From: Isochrysis galbana
Lineage: Eukaryota > Haptophyta > Isochrysidales > Isochrysidaceae
Assembly: GCA_018136815.1 (NCBI GenBank)
Contig: CM030940.1
Coordinates: 2,463,915 to 2,527,914, forward strand
Reading direction: 5' to 3'
DNA: 64,000 bases
The translations under genes and the position numbers were made by a program. Below the pieces are notes generated by a model. The model saw nothing but the letters and a program-made list of their open reading frames with translations, had not been told where the DNA came from and did no database searches. This document shows, one piece after another, positions 10,221-21,281 of the stretch. How positions within the stretch are numbered: position 1 is the first letter of the stretch; the number at the start of each line of letters is the position of its first letter.

Positions 10221-12162
10221 TGAGCTTTTGAAGCTTTTGCGATTTTAGCGTCTTTTGTCTGTTTTCGATTACGTTTTGTTGTGGGGGCCCAAGGGGGGGG
10301 TCCGGGTCCTAATGGGCCCCGGATATGTGCTAGTTGGGTGTATTGGGAACTTTCTCCCGAAAAAAATCCTCAAATTTCCTCAATTCTGAGATGATCATTT
10401 TTTCACCCCTAATAAAAAACACTGTTTGACCGCCCTAGGTTATGGAGCTATCACTAATATCAGCACTAATATCAGCTCTCATGAGAGTTGTCCCAACCAA
10501 CAACAAAACTCCCCTGTGCGCGCACGCATGTGTTGATTTACGCTCTCCACAATCCACACACAAACTCTCTCTCTCTCCTCTAGCGTTAGCGTAGATTGGT
10601 ACTACTAGTTGGTAGTTGGATGAACCTAACGCATCTTAGGGATTGAGGATAGACGATAGAGCGTAGCAGCCAAGCAGCCGACCGAGGGAGGCTACTACGT
10701 ATGTATATGTATGCTGAAGTATCGATGTTGATGGAGGGGGGGGAGGCGACGATTCTAATAGTAAAAGGAGTCATAGTAGTAGATCAGCCCCTTTAAGTTT
10801 AGTCTAGCAGCCGACAACTAATATCAGTGATTTGGCAGCTTGGAGCTATTACTCTTACTGAGAGCTCATAACAGTACTCTTACCCCATCTAAGCCCGATG
10901 GAGTGCAGTGAGAATATGGGCCCCGTTTGCGTTAGCAAACGGGTGAGGGGCGGCTGGCGACAGGAGGGAGACGAGAAGGGAGTGGCTCAAGGGCGAGGAG
11001 AGTAGTCCCAGGTGGCGCAGGCTACTCTCACCGTCATTTATTTCTCGAGGACCGCTCACGGCGCGAGCTGGTAAGGAGTGCCCCCCCCCCCCCCCCGGCC
11101 CCCCGGTGCTTTTTCCTGGTGAATCGGCCGACGTAGGTCGGTTCGCCTTGCACTGGATTTTCCCTCATTTTAACTTGTGGGGGGTAGAAAGGGAGCCGGG
11201 GGTCTGCGAGGGGGGAGATGCGGAGGGGTGCATATGTGTATGTATACTGTGGCAGCAGCGCATGCGCCGAGGCGTACAGGCAGGTGCGCTGAGCGCTGAG
11301 GGTTGTCGTGCTAGTACCGGGCTAGTGAGAGTAGTGGTACTAATGCTCAGTTATAAAAAAATCTGAAGATTCTGGGCTACACACCTACTATTGACGGGAT
11401 CTCCCTTCGCTATCAACACCGCCCTTAACTTCCCTTTCCGTGTCCCCTTTCATTCCTTTTTCTTCGGTTTCCTGGGTCCGGCCTTGGTGCACTACCTAAG
11501 GCCTGGTTCGGAGTGTGGGGGCCGGGCAGGCCTTTTGAGTTACTAATGCTCAGTTATATTATTATTATTATATCTCACGTGCACATATGTGACTCACTCG
11601 GTGGTAAGGAGCCAGTAACGAGCAAGAGCGGAATCCCATCCGGTTCTTGCGTATCTTCTGCATCAACACAAGTGTGTAAAAGCGCACATTGATAGCTCAT
11701 TCAATACTCTCATGTTGAACCCGCGTGATGCAACCTGTGTAGGTAAGCATTTTTGTCCTCCACCTTGGACTTGACGGAATCGTTGGCTACTGGCATGCCT
11801 TCACGGACGGGCATCACAGATCTCAAACGGCGTCTTGCAAAAGCTCCGATGCAATTACGTTGTGCGATATGCCATGGAGATGCACAAAGGAGCGGTGCAC
11901 ATCGGAACCGCCAGATCTGCACAGCAAAGGAGGGGAGGAGATTCACGAACGTGCAGGTCGAGCGGTAGGAGAATGTCACCACTTAATGCTTAAGCCTACG
12001 ACCGTGAAAGCTACTTCCCTCCATGGACCACTACGATCACACCCTACCGCTGGCCAAAAACGGACGAGTCGAAAACAGGGGCGAGTCCCATGGGCAAACC
12101 ACTCCGTAAAATCATGTCGTCATTCTGTTCATTTCTGATATGGTGGTCTTGCGCAAGCGTTC
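10221..12162. other. Long intergenic region, no gene recognised
   Basis: Holds the dispersed repeat at 10437-10610, a C-run near 11083-11097 and AT-rich low-complexity sequence near 11560. No coding region, tRNA or clear element end recognised. Confidence 0.5.
10437..10610 (+). repeat. Dispersed repeat, copy 1
   Basis: Starts GTTATGGAGCTATCACTAAT and ends near GCGTAGATTGGTACTACT; recurs in the same orientation at 34950-35146 with small indels. Probably a fragment of an unclassified mobile element. Confidence 0.85.
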
Positions 12163-12820
12163 TCATCCTTCCATGAAACGCTCGGACCGCGACAATGCCC
12201 TCAAGCAGAATGAGACACACATGCTTGGATCCAGTTCGCAGAGCTCTGAGGTCTTCTTCTTGACCGACTCGCGGAGAGCTTCAATTTCCCTGTCGAGCCT
12301 TCTGCCATCCTCCTCCAGCATTTCTTTTGTGATCACGTGCGGCCGCTTCATAAATACGTCACCCAAACAAATCCAATGTTTGGTGGCCACGGCCACACTT
12401 TTGCCCTGACGTTCAATCCGGCGGAGAGCCGCAAGCGCCTCCCGATTGTGATTGCGCCGGCGGTCTAGTTCAATCATCTGTTGCCGTTCCGCCAAAACCT
12501 AAGAATCAGGGTCGCGTGTTGTGCTCTATAGGACGCTATCCTCTCATATCGTGGTGCAACGTCAGCAGGGTCAAGGGAGCCTTACTCCGCAAACATGCAG
12601 CTCAGTGACTTACATCCTCCGCTATCCGCTCGACGCGAGTCAGGGCGATAAGTGTGTCGGCAGCTGCTTGAGCTTTATCGACTGCCACTTCTCTACGAAC
12701 TGCTCTGTCTTGGTGCCCAGGATCCCACTTCCCCCCCCGGATCTCTCTCTCACTGTCTGATTCACCACTCTCGTCGTCCGAGTCGTCGACGTGGAAGCGA
12801 TCCCACTTGGAGTAGTCCAT
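12163..12820 (-). CDS. PDRG1: PDRG1-like prefoldin-family co-chaperone subunit
   Basis: Two exons (12820-12614 and 12498-12163) flank a 115-bp intron with GTAAGT donor and TTCTTAG acceptor; the join reads RIAEDVLAERQQMIELD. Product 180 aa. The C-terminal part follows PDRG1 (p53 and DNA damage-regulated 1) closely: ELDRRRNHNREALAAL, then CLGDVFMKRP and TKEML, then a second coiled-coil helix, the two-helix beta-hairpin layout of a beta-type prefoldin subunit. The first ~50 residues (MDYSKWDRFHVDDSDDESG) are an acidic extension not found in animal PDRG1. Known role of the family: part of the URI/R2TP prefoldin-like complex that helps assemble RNA polymerases and PIKKs in the cytoplasm. It is transcribed away from msrA. 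Confidence 0.88.
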
Positions 12821-13185
12821 CTGCGAGGCGAATTCAGCTCCCGAGGTGGCCTAGGCCTGCGTTCGATGAGCAGTGCGCGCACGACAGGCCAAGGATGGCC
12901 ACGGAGAGGCCTAGAGGAAGAAGGCGAGAGGACAGAGGCGAATCGCGCCGGGCGACCGGCCGGGCGACGGCGACGCCGTGCGGACGCTATTTTAGCTATT
13001 CGTTCATATGCAAAGAGTAAAGTGGATGGTGTAGTTCGTAGTTCTATTCTCGTGTGAAGCAAGTAGTACTGTGGAGTAGTACTTATAATATGGTTTCAAC
13101 AAACTAGGAGCGTAGGGGCGAGGGGGCCAGATTTATTCTTAGCAGTCTAGACCTTCAACCTTCCAACGGAAGATTCCCCAAAGAG
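12821..13185. promoter_or_regulatory. Shared divergent promoter region, PDRG1 / msrA
   Basis: The 365 bp between the two start codons must hold both promoters unless unseen upstream exons exist. It is GC-rich near PDRG1 and AT-richer near 13010-13100. No clear TATA box is identified. Confidence 0.45.
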
Positions 13186-13974
13186 ATGGTGGGCTTGGCG
13201 ATGCTCAGCTCGACCAGCCTCGTTGCGGCGGCGCTGCTCGACCCGTCTACACTGGTGCAGAATAAGGCATTGCAACCAACCGCCTTGCGCGCATACCTTC
13301 CACCTTCTCAGAATGGCGGGCTCGAGACCGCCACCCTCGCTCTCGGGTGATTCTGGCAGCCTGAGGCCGCAATGGGCGCACTCGTGGGAGTGGTGCGCAC
13401 CCGTGTTGGATATGCTGGTGGCACAGAGGCGGAGCCGACCTATCGACGTGTCTGTGGAAACCCTTCTTGGGCCGACTGGGTCGAGACCGTTCAACTCGAA
13501 TACGACCCTCGAAAGATTTCATACGAGGAGGTGCTGGATGCCTTCTTCCGCAACCATAATAGTTGGCAGGGTCAGCGTGCCAGCCGATCAAGACAGTACC
13601 AGTCCGTGATCTTCGCGCATGATGAGGTGCAGAGAGACTTTGCAATCCGGGCGATCAGGGCTCGTGACCGTTGCGGCACGCTTTTGGAGTCTTACACTGC
13701 GTTCTGGGATGCAGAGGCCTATCACCAGAAGTGGCTGCTACAAAGGAAAGCACCATTGTTCATGTCTCTTGGGCTCAAGGAACCCTCCGAGCTCCTCACT
13801 TCACGCGCTGCAGTGCAGCTCAATGCATTTGCGGCTCGTAGATTGAGGCCTGAGACGGCTGCACGAAGACTATCACTGCTGGCGGATGAAGGAGAAATCG
13901 ACCCACAGGCATTGCCGGCAATATTAGATACCATGGCCGAATTCAGTGATGAACCAATTGTGATGTATGGATAG
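13186..13974 (+). CDS. msrA: Peptide-methionine (S)-S-oxide reductase, selenocysteine form
   Basis: Reading from ATG 13186, the frame runs 54 codons to TGA at 13348-13350 and then stays open to TAG at 13974 (262 residues with TGA decoded). The TGA sits exactly in the MsrA active-site motif: ETATLALG-U-FW, where the family has GCFW. Downstream family features follow in frame: VRTRVGYAGGTEAEPTYRRV, YDPRKISYEEVLDAFF, QYQSVIF, AYHQKWL. The enzyme reduces methionine-S-sulfoxide in proteins; selenocysteine forms are known in some green algae and animals. A SECIS-like hairpin lies 119 bp past the stop. The first ~45 residues are variable and could include a targeting signal. The alternative, a nonsense pseudogene, is disfavoured because the rest of the frame is intact. 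Confidence 0.85.
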
Positions 13975-14659
13975 CTCACTGCAAACGTCGGCCTGTGACG
14001 CTACCACTCGATACCAAGAGCCGGGCACTACTTTGTTCTATGCAATTTCTTGATGCCGTCATAGTGAGGCTCTCTAAAGTGAGCGCAGCGATCACGTAGC
14101 ATGATAGGCGCTGCTCAAGTCCTCACAATATTGAGGATTGCAGTCCCAGGATAAGATACGTGCGTCCGGCGTCACGCTCACGAGTCGTGGATGAAGTGTT
14201 TGTTTCTTGGATGAGCATGCGTGCGGTTCAAACAGCAATATCAATTTCGAAACTTGTTTCTCATAGCTGAGATAGACAAAAGACGAAAGTCCTTTTAGCT
14301 TTCGTGCCATCAACCATCGACCATCGACTGTCCCCTTCGCCTTCGCCAGGTCGCGTTCCGTCGAATGTGGGACGGACTCGAACAACTATGTAAAGAATAC
14401 ACACTCGACGGTCCACTTTCGATGGCACGCGACGTTGTCGTATTCTATACCTATACGCTCTACAATGATGGGTTTAATTTTTACCTCTTCCTCTTGGAGC
14501 TGTTTGACTCTGCTAAGGTCTCGTTTATTTAAGCCGTCCTCCTCTTCGACTTTCTTCAAAAATCGCATTCATGCTCTACGTCTACACGGTGGAAGGGGCG
14601 CAACGAAGACTACCGGTAACTTTAAAGACAACGACTTCGGCGCAGTGTTGGAACTACAC
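13975..14659. other. msrA 3' region and intergenic sequence
   Basis: Holds the SECIS candidate (14093-14162). On the minus strand two modest open frames (14092-14385 and 14386-14568) have coding-like composition, but neither matches a family and one overlaps the SECIS, so they are not called as genes. Confidence 0.4.
14093..14162 (+). promoter_or_regulatory. SECIS element candidate (form 2) in msrA 3' UTR
   Basis: Helix I: CACGTA (14093-14098) pairs perfectly with TACGTG (14157-14162). SECIS core: ATGA at 14101-14104 opposite GGAT at 14149-14152, which can form the non-Watson-Crick GA quartet. Helix II: CTGC/GCAG plus flanking GG/CC pairs with one mismatch. Unpaired AA at 14117-14118, 12 nt after ATGA. 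Above it a short helix III, TCCTCA/TGAGGA, with a 6-nt loop. This order is that of form 2 eukaryotic SECIS elements. Folding was done by eye. Confidence 0.7.
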
Positions 14660-14667
14660 GTCATATT

Positions 14668-15543
14668 TAAGGCATTGAATTACCCCTGACGAGCACTATC
14701 TAGATAGAAGTCGATAGTGCCTTGGAGCTATCCACCTAGATACAGATAGTGCCCCGGTGCTATCCACCTAGATATAGATAGTGGATTTTTCGGCCTAGAT
14801 ATCTAGATATCTAAGATATCTAGATATCTAGGACCGTGCTAAAGTTAGAACCGCGTCCCCAGCCCCCAGCCCCAGCCCCCAGCCACTCCATCGCCCCCCC
14901 CCCCCCCCGTTCCCCCCCCTTCTCCCCCCTGCTAAATCTAAATCTGCGAAAAGTGCACTCGGCAACGGACTTGCCAGTTCAATCTTTGCCACCCCGCTTG
15001 CCCCCACGTTTGACATGCCGGGAGCTGCTGCCTCTGATGCCTCGTTGTGGCAGCACAACGAGCAGGATGATCTAGAGAAGTACCTGGCTCTCCCAGCGGA
15101 ATTGAATCTCGACTTGGACTATCTAGCTTGGTGGAAGGCGCGCGATCATGGCCTCCCAGCAGATCCTGCGACCGGGGACGGCTAGCGGGACTGCCTACCT
15201 TAGCGAAGATGGCTCGGCAATACTTGGGTCGCCCGGCTAGCTCGGCGGTCGTTGAGCGCATGTTCTCCAAAGCCGGCAAGCTACATGATGACCTCAAGGC
15301 GTCTCAGGGTGATGAGACCCTTGAACACGCTCTGATGTACGCACGAGCGCGCTGCCTGCTCTGTAAGTGTAGGTGCGCTAACATGGTAATTATCTACTAG
15401 ATACTAGATATCTAGCCTTCGGCCGATTGCTATCCACCTAGATATAGATAGTGCCTGGGCGCTATCCACCTAGATAGAGATAGTGGAAAAGCGGCCTAGA
15501 TAGGTAGATATCTAGATATCTGGGTATCTAGTTCCACGCCTTA
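14668..15543 (+). mobile_element. hAT-type element with 8-bp TSD and transposase remnant
   Basis: The 8-bp direct repeat GTCATATT lies at 14660-14667 and 15544-15551; the element starts TAAGGC and ends GCCTTA. Both ends are rich in TATCTAGATA and CTATCCACCTAGATA repeats. The interior encodes part of the hAT dimerisation domain on the plus strand (LARQYLGRP-type start, then VVERMFSKAGKLHDDLKASQ at about 15250-15310), interrupted by stops, plus a C homopolymer near 14886-14907. Non-autonomous. Confidence 0.85.
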
Positions 15544-15551
15544 GTCATATT

Positions 15552-16165
15552 AGCATCCGGGAAGAGGGAAGAGCCGCAAGGCAAGAGGAGGGAGTGGAAA
15601 AGTAAGCGGGCGTGGCTACCGGATACCTGTCCATAGCCGCGCGTGTGGCAAGAACATTAAGAAGTTTTTATTCCGCATACCGCATACACAATATCCATAT
15701 CCATATCCATATATGCCTTCCATGGTTAGATGACACCAAACAATAAATGATTGAGCTTACTAGGCCTAGAGCCTAGAGAGAGGCCTGAAGGTGGGGTAGA
15801 AGCTTGTAGAGCTGTACCCTGCTTCCGGAGGGGTTGGAAGTTATACCCGAGTCGCAGGGGTGCCAGCCGAAAAAAAACAGGCCTGCGGTTTCGGCCTCTT
15901 AATTAAATGCGAGCGAATGCGAATGCAAAAGATATTTATTCCACACTAGTCCACACTTGCACACACATTTCACAGATCAGAGAAATTCACCACACAACTG
16001 TGCTCATCCTCATTAACGCATGACCCCTATGTCGAATCTCGAACGGCCACACAAGAGCCATCACAACCACAGCCACAAGGAAGGACGGCGGTTGCCAAAT
16101 GTTAAGTGGCGATTGTGCGGCGATGAGAGTGCGTTATCATCGCATGCTCACACGCCCGGCCTGCT
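15552..16165. other. No gene recognised
   Basis: Contains an AT-rich stretch with repeated ATATCC near 15690 and the 3' flank of the enkurin-domain gene. Nothing else supportable. Confidence 0.4.
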
Positions 16166-17194
16166 TCAGGGGCATGTGAAGTCGTCGGCAACAACAACCC
16201 TTTTTCTGGAGAAAGCCTCCTCCGCCGTCTCGAGCTGTTTCAACTCCTTCAAGAGCTGTGAGTGGCGCGCCTTTTGTGTCGGGGTGTCAATTACAAAAGG
16301 AAAGCAATCGAGTTCCTTCTCCACTTCCACTCGCGACGCACGGATTTGTTCAAGTACGCGCACGCAGTCCTCCTGTGAGGTGGCGACGGATTGGGGAGCG
16401 ATCGACGGTACAGTCGTGTGTGGCGGCGCTCCAGCGCAGGCAGTGGTGTGTGCATGGGACGCTTTGAATACCTTAGGAAGAATTCTGTGATTTGGTGGTA
16501 CACCGGGAGGGAGTGCATTTGCGGCTTCCTCTGCCTGGATGCGCGCAATCTCAAGCTTGCGATCTATGAGGTAGGAAGGCAACTTGCCCAGCGGAGCAGC
16601 ACGTGGAGTGAGAGCCCGCCCAGTCGGAGGTGCACTACGCACATTCCGGGGCCTACATGTTGCAGCGGCTGCAATGTTCTTCGCAACAAAATCGGTGGCT
16701 GGGCTCGCTTGAGTGGCTTGATTTTCACGCCCGCCACGCGCAGGCAGAGGTGCTCTACGAGCAGGTGATTGCCACGAAGGGTCGTCCACGAGCAGAGGTG
16801 GTTCAACCCATGCTGCAGTTTTGCCAGTCCTGGTGACCTGCTGCGTAGGTTGATGCGGCTTTCCAGCATAGAAGTTTTTTTTTGCCGCTGGTGCCGGACT
16901 CCGGGCACTCGCACTGCCCGATCGTGGGACTGGACTTCGAGTGCCTGGCATAACACATGACGCGGAGCGCGTGAGCCTTTGCCGCGGAGTCGCTGCTCCT
17001 GCTTTGGCAGCCTCGGCGATGGCGAGCTTTCGCTCGGCAATCTTCGCCTGCAGCTCCTTGATGTAGCGGCGGTTGTCGCGTGTGTGGTCGTGGGGCTTGA
17101 TGCCTTGACGTCTCAACTCGTCGCGGTACCCATGCGACGGGTAGATCAGGTCGTGGATGGTGTCGGGCCGGCCTGGGACTGCCGCCCTGGGCAT
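16166..17194 (-). CDS. Enkurin-domain protein, ENKD1-like
   Basis: 342 codons, no intron visible. The C-terminal third is an enkurin domain: LPSYLIDRKLEIARIQAEEA, a spacer, then REQI-type helix RVEVEKELDCFPFVIDTPTQ and LLKELKQLETAEEAFSRKR. The N-terminal motif GIKPHDHTRDNRRYIKELQ followed by a Lys/Arg-rich helix is like ENKD1, a centriole and cilium microtubule-associated protein, more than like enkurin itself (CFAP106). The middle is Pro/Ala/Arg-rich and disordered. It implies a flagellated life stage. The start at 17194 is the first Met before the conserved IHDLIYPS segment. Confidence 0.82.
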   Translation of the reverse strand: MPRAAVPGRPDTIHDLIYPSHGYRDELRRQGIKPHDHTRDNRRYIKELQAKIAERKLAIAEAAKAGAATPRQRLTRSASCVMPGTRSPVPRSGSASARSPAPAAKKNFYAGKPHQPTQQVTRTGKTAAWVEPPLLVDDPSWQSPARRAPLPARGGRENQATQASPATDFVAKNIAAAATCRPRNVRSAPPTGRALTPRAAPLGKLPSYLIDRKLEIARIQAEEAANALPPGVPPNHRILPKVFKASHAHTTACAGAPPHTTVPSIAPQSVATSQEDCVRVLEQIRASRVEVEKELDCFPFVIDTPTQKARHSQLLKELKQLETAEEAFSRKRVVVADDFTCP

Positions 17195-17840
17195 GTCCGG
17201 CGCGGCGGCCGGTTCCCGCCAAGACCGCGAGAGCGAGCCGCCACCGGTAGGCGGGCGCGGGGGAAAGGGGGGAGGGAAAGCGTCGGAATTTTCTTTTTTG
17301 TTGTGGCAGCAGGAGTTGAAGGAGCCTAGGTGAAGGAGGCCAGTAGGCCAGTGAGCTCTCCCGCTCTACGCCTAAAGGCATCGCGCTCCGCATCAGTAGC
17401 CCGGTCACTCACTATGGGGGTGCGGAGGGCACCAGCTACAATGGGTGTGATTGAAGGGCTAAATCAGTGAAGGTGAAGGGCTAAGTAATCTCAATCTCCC
17501 TATCCCTATGGATCAGCAAAAGAAAGTGGAAAGAAAGTGGGGTTCTCCGGTCTCCGGTCTCTGGTGAAATTTTAAATTTTCGACAAATACGTACAGAATT
17601 CTAGGCCTGCGAAGGAGGTGCGCGAAATATAGTGATGCCCTTCATGCGAGGCAGAAATATCGAATGACGAGAGGAAATTTGTGACGCCAACTCCAACTCC
17701 AACTCACTGGGTCCGCACACCGCACAAGGTCTGGTTCTTTGCACATTGTAGGGCGGTCAAACAGTGACTTATAACTTAACATGTGGCATGTGGGAGGGGC
17801 TGCATTTTTTTATTTTTTGACCGTCCTCCCAAGTAAGAAG
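17195..17840. other. Upstream of the enkurin gene, no gene recognised
   Basis: GC-rich next to the gene start, then AT-rich with short direct repeats (CTCCGGTCTCCGGTCTCTGG at 17548, CCAACTCCAACTCCAACTC at 17690). Includes GTAAGAAG at 17833-17840 just before the hAT-type end at 17841. Confidence 0.4.
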
Positions 17841-18231
17841 TAAGGCGTGGAACTAGATACCCAGATATCTAGATATCTGCATCTGCCTATCTAGATCTAG
17901 GGGCGCTTTTTCACTATTTCTATCTAGGTGGATAGCGCCAATGCACTATCTATACATCTAGGTGGATAGCAATCGGCCGAAGGCTAGATATCTAGTAGAT
18001 AATTACCATATTAGCGCACCTACATACACTTACAGAGCAGGCATCGCGCTCGTGCGTACGTGCGTACAATAGCTACAGCATGGCCCCACCGACATGCTAC
18101 CAAGCACGGGCACTCTATCACTCATAATTGACAGATGATGCTATCAGAGCGTGTTCAAGGGTCTCGTCACTCTGAGACGCCTTGAGGTCATCATGTAGCT
18201 TGCCGGCCTTGGAGAACATGCGCTCAACGCT
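17841..18231 (-). mobile_element. Truncated inverted copy of the 14668-15543 hAT element
   Basis: Begins TAAGGCGTGGAACTAGATAC, the exact complement of the right end of the complete copy, carries the same TATCTAGATA repeats, and encodes on the minus strand the same segment VERMFSKAGKLHDDLKASQ (18118-18230). Homology stops at GCGCTCAACG; the other end is missing. Confidence 0.85.
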
Positions 18232-19134
18232 CAACGCCCGCCGCCTTACTCCCAAGCCCAAAAAAAATCCCGGGGACTCACCTGCCGCCACGAAAAATTC
18301 CCGCCGAGGAAAATGGTGCATGGGATTTACCCCCACACACTCGCCCCCCCCCCCCCCCCTCTGCTGCACACGCACACGCGCACACGCGCTGGCGCGCTGG
18401 GGCTCTAACTACTTAGCTCTAACAGCGTACAGAACTAGCGGTCGCGCCGTGGGGCCGATCAGGTTATTTCGGGGTCGTTATTGTTTCAGGACACGCGATT
18501 CCTCCGAGATCCGCCCGCGCTATCGGGCGCCTGACCTTCATCGGGTGCCTAGAGCAGGGGGGGACGTCGGACGTCACCCGCAAAGCACTCCGGGCACCCC
18601 ACAGCGCGTGCACACGGCTGCCTTGGCCACAAGGAAGTCGGCCCTGACCACCCTGACCCGCCCCTCGCGCAGGAATCGCCCGCGTTCGTACTCGACAACG
18701 ACCTCTACCTCCTCGACGCTGGACGCTGGGACCCAGCGACCCAGCGAGAGTCTAGGCATATAGTATTGTAGTCTTTGTCTTTAGTATTTGTCGATGCGTC
18801 GCGCTAATTTGGGCGCCTTCCCATTGAAGGTGAGTACTTTTGTAGAGAGTGAGGAAGTTGTATGAGTCGAAAGGCATTTCCATGGGGAGTAGATGCCCGG
18901 AAGCGTCGGTCGTCGGGTGAATCCCCGGGGCTCTCCCTTTCCCCTTTTTCCTCTCTTTTCCCTGTCTTTTCTTTACTCTATGGGAGAGAGGAGACGGAGG
19001 AGGGCGCCCTCCCCCGTCGTGGCTCTCTGAGGGAGCAGGGGGGGGCGCGAGAGAGGGGCCGCCGCTCCCTCCTCCGACCCCACCTCACTCCTCTCCGGCT
19101 CCCCTCGGTTCAGACGCGCTCGGCACGGCGGCTA
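18232..19134. other. No gene recognised; upstream of bestrophin-like gene
   Basis: Contains a C-run (about 18343-18358) and pyrimidine-rich sequence near 18930-18980. The channel frame is open leftwards to ATG 18862, but those 91 codons are low-complexity and Arg/Ser-rich and are taken as untranslated. Confidence 0.4.
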
Positions 19135-21281
19135 ATGAACGCTTTCACCATCGCCCTATTGCTATACGGCTCAACCGGCTACGCGGGGTTGCCCTTGCAC
19201 CGTATGGCCAGGACTCCACGGGCTGCTTGCCGCGTGCGCCTCTCACCGGTGATGGACGGCCTCTCAGCCACCCAGCCCCCGCAGGGGATCTCGGCCGACG
19301 TAGCCATTAATGGGGGTGATATTTGGAGCGGCTCCCGCCTCAGCGCGAATGAGATTACCGAACTCTGCGAGGAAGCCCTCTCCCGTTCCATTGCACGACC
19401 CATCATGGCACAGTTTCGGCCCGAGCGCAACTGGCTCTGGAGGCAGTGGTCAGGGACGATTCTTAAGGCTGTGCTGCCGCACGAGGTGTTCTTTAACGTG
19501 GCTATGGCGATTGTCGCCGTGATTGTCTTCAAGGGCGGCGGGCCTTGGGGCAGCCAATTTGCTGTGCGACTTTCTGGTATCGAACGGGTGTGGACGTTGT
19601 CCTCTGGGCTTGTGTCGTTCACCCTGTCGTTTTTCTTAAACCAGGTGTGAAGATGACTTCAATGTCCTCTATGAGGGGTGACAAGTCGAGCATTCGATGT
19701 GTCCCGGCGTTCAACCTGCATCACCCCCCCCCCCCCCCGCGCGCGCCTGTTTCCCCTTCCCCTTCCTTCCCCTGCTGCCTCACTCCCTTCTCTTGTCATT
19801 CAGTCTCACGTTGGCTCGCTTGCGCTCGCTCTTGCCCCTCTCCCTCCTCTGACACCTACTCGCACATGTTGCACAGGCATATGCATTGTGGCGTAACGTG
19901 TATGCACTAACCAGGCGTGTGCAAGGCCGTCTTAATGACATATGTCTGTTGGCTGCAACATCTGCTGCCCGCGGTACGGATGGCAGCTATACCCCCCAAG
20001 CACAGGTGTTCCTACAAATGACCTCACGTTACGTGCGTGTGTTCAACATCCTTCTCTACGCTTCACTGACCACGAAGTGAGGCGCGAGTGCTACCAAGCA
20101 GCCCCAGAATTCGGGAGCTCGGCCCGCGCATGCGTTGATGTGTTACGCAAGGACATTTGTCTGCATGATTCGCTCGCAAAATACGAGCTACACCTAGTGT
20201 TGCCTTGAACTCACTTTTTTTGTTGTCTCATCGAATGCCACCTCTGAGGACTTGCGACTCCCAACCTTCACCCAGATTTGCTCCGCTGGCCACGCCAGCT
20301 GGACTGACAGCGCTTGTGAAAGCGGACGCACTCACCGAGGAGGAGCGCGAGCTGCTTCTACAGACCACCACCGGCACGATCGGCCGCGGAATCATGGGGC
20401 ATGCTGCCGTTCTCGGTTGGATTACAGTGTTACTGGAGCGAGGATTGCGCGATGGTACCCTAGGCATCGGATCAAACGCTGCTCTGCGTCATTCTTTCAT
20501 GGGTAAAGTGATGGATTTGCGAGCTGCCTACGGTTCCATCGCCGACGAACTCTCAGGAAGGATGCCATTGGCGTACGCGCAGCTGGTACAAATCCTATGT
20601 GATATGCTAGTTCTGTTCTCGCCAGTTGCTTTGGTGGGTTCAGTTGGTGGTTGGGGTGCCGTGATCGGCACGAGCTGCATGACGCTGTTTTATTCATCGG
20701 TGTGCCGCCTCGCCTATCACGAAGAATGTGCTTTTCGGCAGTGCCAAAAGTATCCTCGCCAAGCCCCTCGGTTCCGTTGTCAACCAACAAACATCCCCCC
20801 CATACTCTCATGACTGTGTCACACCTAATCCGATGGACCACAGGTGCTCAAGCTCGCCAAAATGTTCCTGGACCCGCTAGACAATGAGGCATACGGCGGT
20901 AAATATGGAATATCCATCAGGGTAGAGACACTGCTACACGAGACGAACATCGCATCGGAGCGCTGGTCTCGTGGTGCAGCGCGTGTTCCACGGGGCGTGG
21001 TGAACACCGTAACTGAACCAGCGATGGTGGCTGAATTTGAAGAGGAGCTTGAAGATGACGATTCTGACGATGTGGATGGCCGTGGACATGCAAGAATAGC
21101 CGGACGCGATGAACACATGTACGTAGCTGTTGACGATGCCTCCGACTATGATGGCGTCCTCGAGCATGAGGAGCGGAAGCGACCATTTGAAGACGGAGAG
21201 GATGAGCCGGAAGTAGACAAAGATGATGATCTGGAGGTAGTCGCAACTAGCCAGCTCAGGAGAGCGAGACGGATGGGGTAG
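19135..21281 (+). CDS. Bestrophin-like anion channel, plastid-targeted
   Basis: Four exons: 19135-19644, 19877-20076, 20276-20699, 20844-21281. The joins keep frame and give LSFFLNQ-AYALWRNVYALT, LTTK-FAPLA and LFYSS-VLKLAKMFLDPLDNE. Product 523 aa. Bestrophin features in order: a first hydrophobic helix after WSGTILKAVLPHEVFF, the VQGRLNDICLL segment, RYVRVFN, LTEEERELL, then LDPLDNE, which sits where bestrophins have the acidic Ca-clasp (NPFGEDDDD). The C-terminal 100 residues are acidic and disordered. The N-terminus from ATG 19135 is a signal peptide (MNAFTIALLLYGSTGYAG) followed by a basic transit-like segment, the bipartite pattern for complex plastids. Plastid bestrophins carry chloride or bicarbonate across thylakoids. 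Intron 1 contains a C homopolymer. An upstream in-frame ATG at 18862 is less likely. Confidence 0.8.

Noticed and set aside
9346-10248. 300-codon frames on both strands in the tandem array
   Set aside because: Frames repeat with the DNA unit and shift between units; they are a by-product of GC-rich repeats without stops.
14092-14568. Two adjacent minus-strand open frames with coding-like composition
   Set aside because: No recognisable family, no convincing splice joining them, and one overlaps the SECIS candidate of msrA on the other strand.
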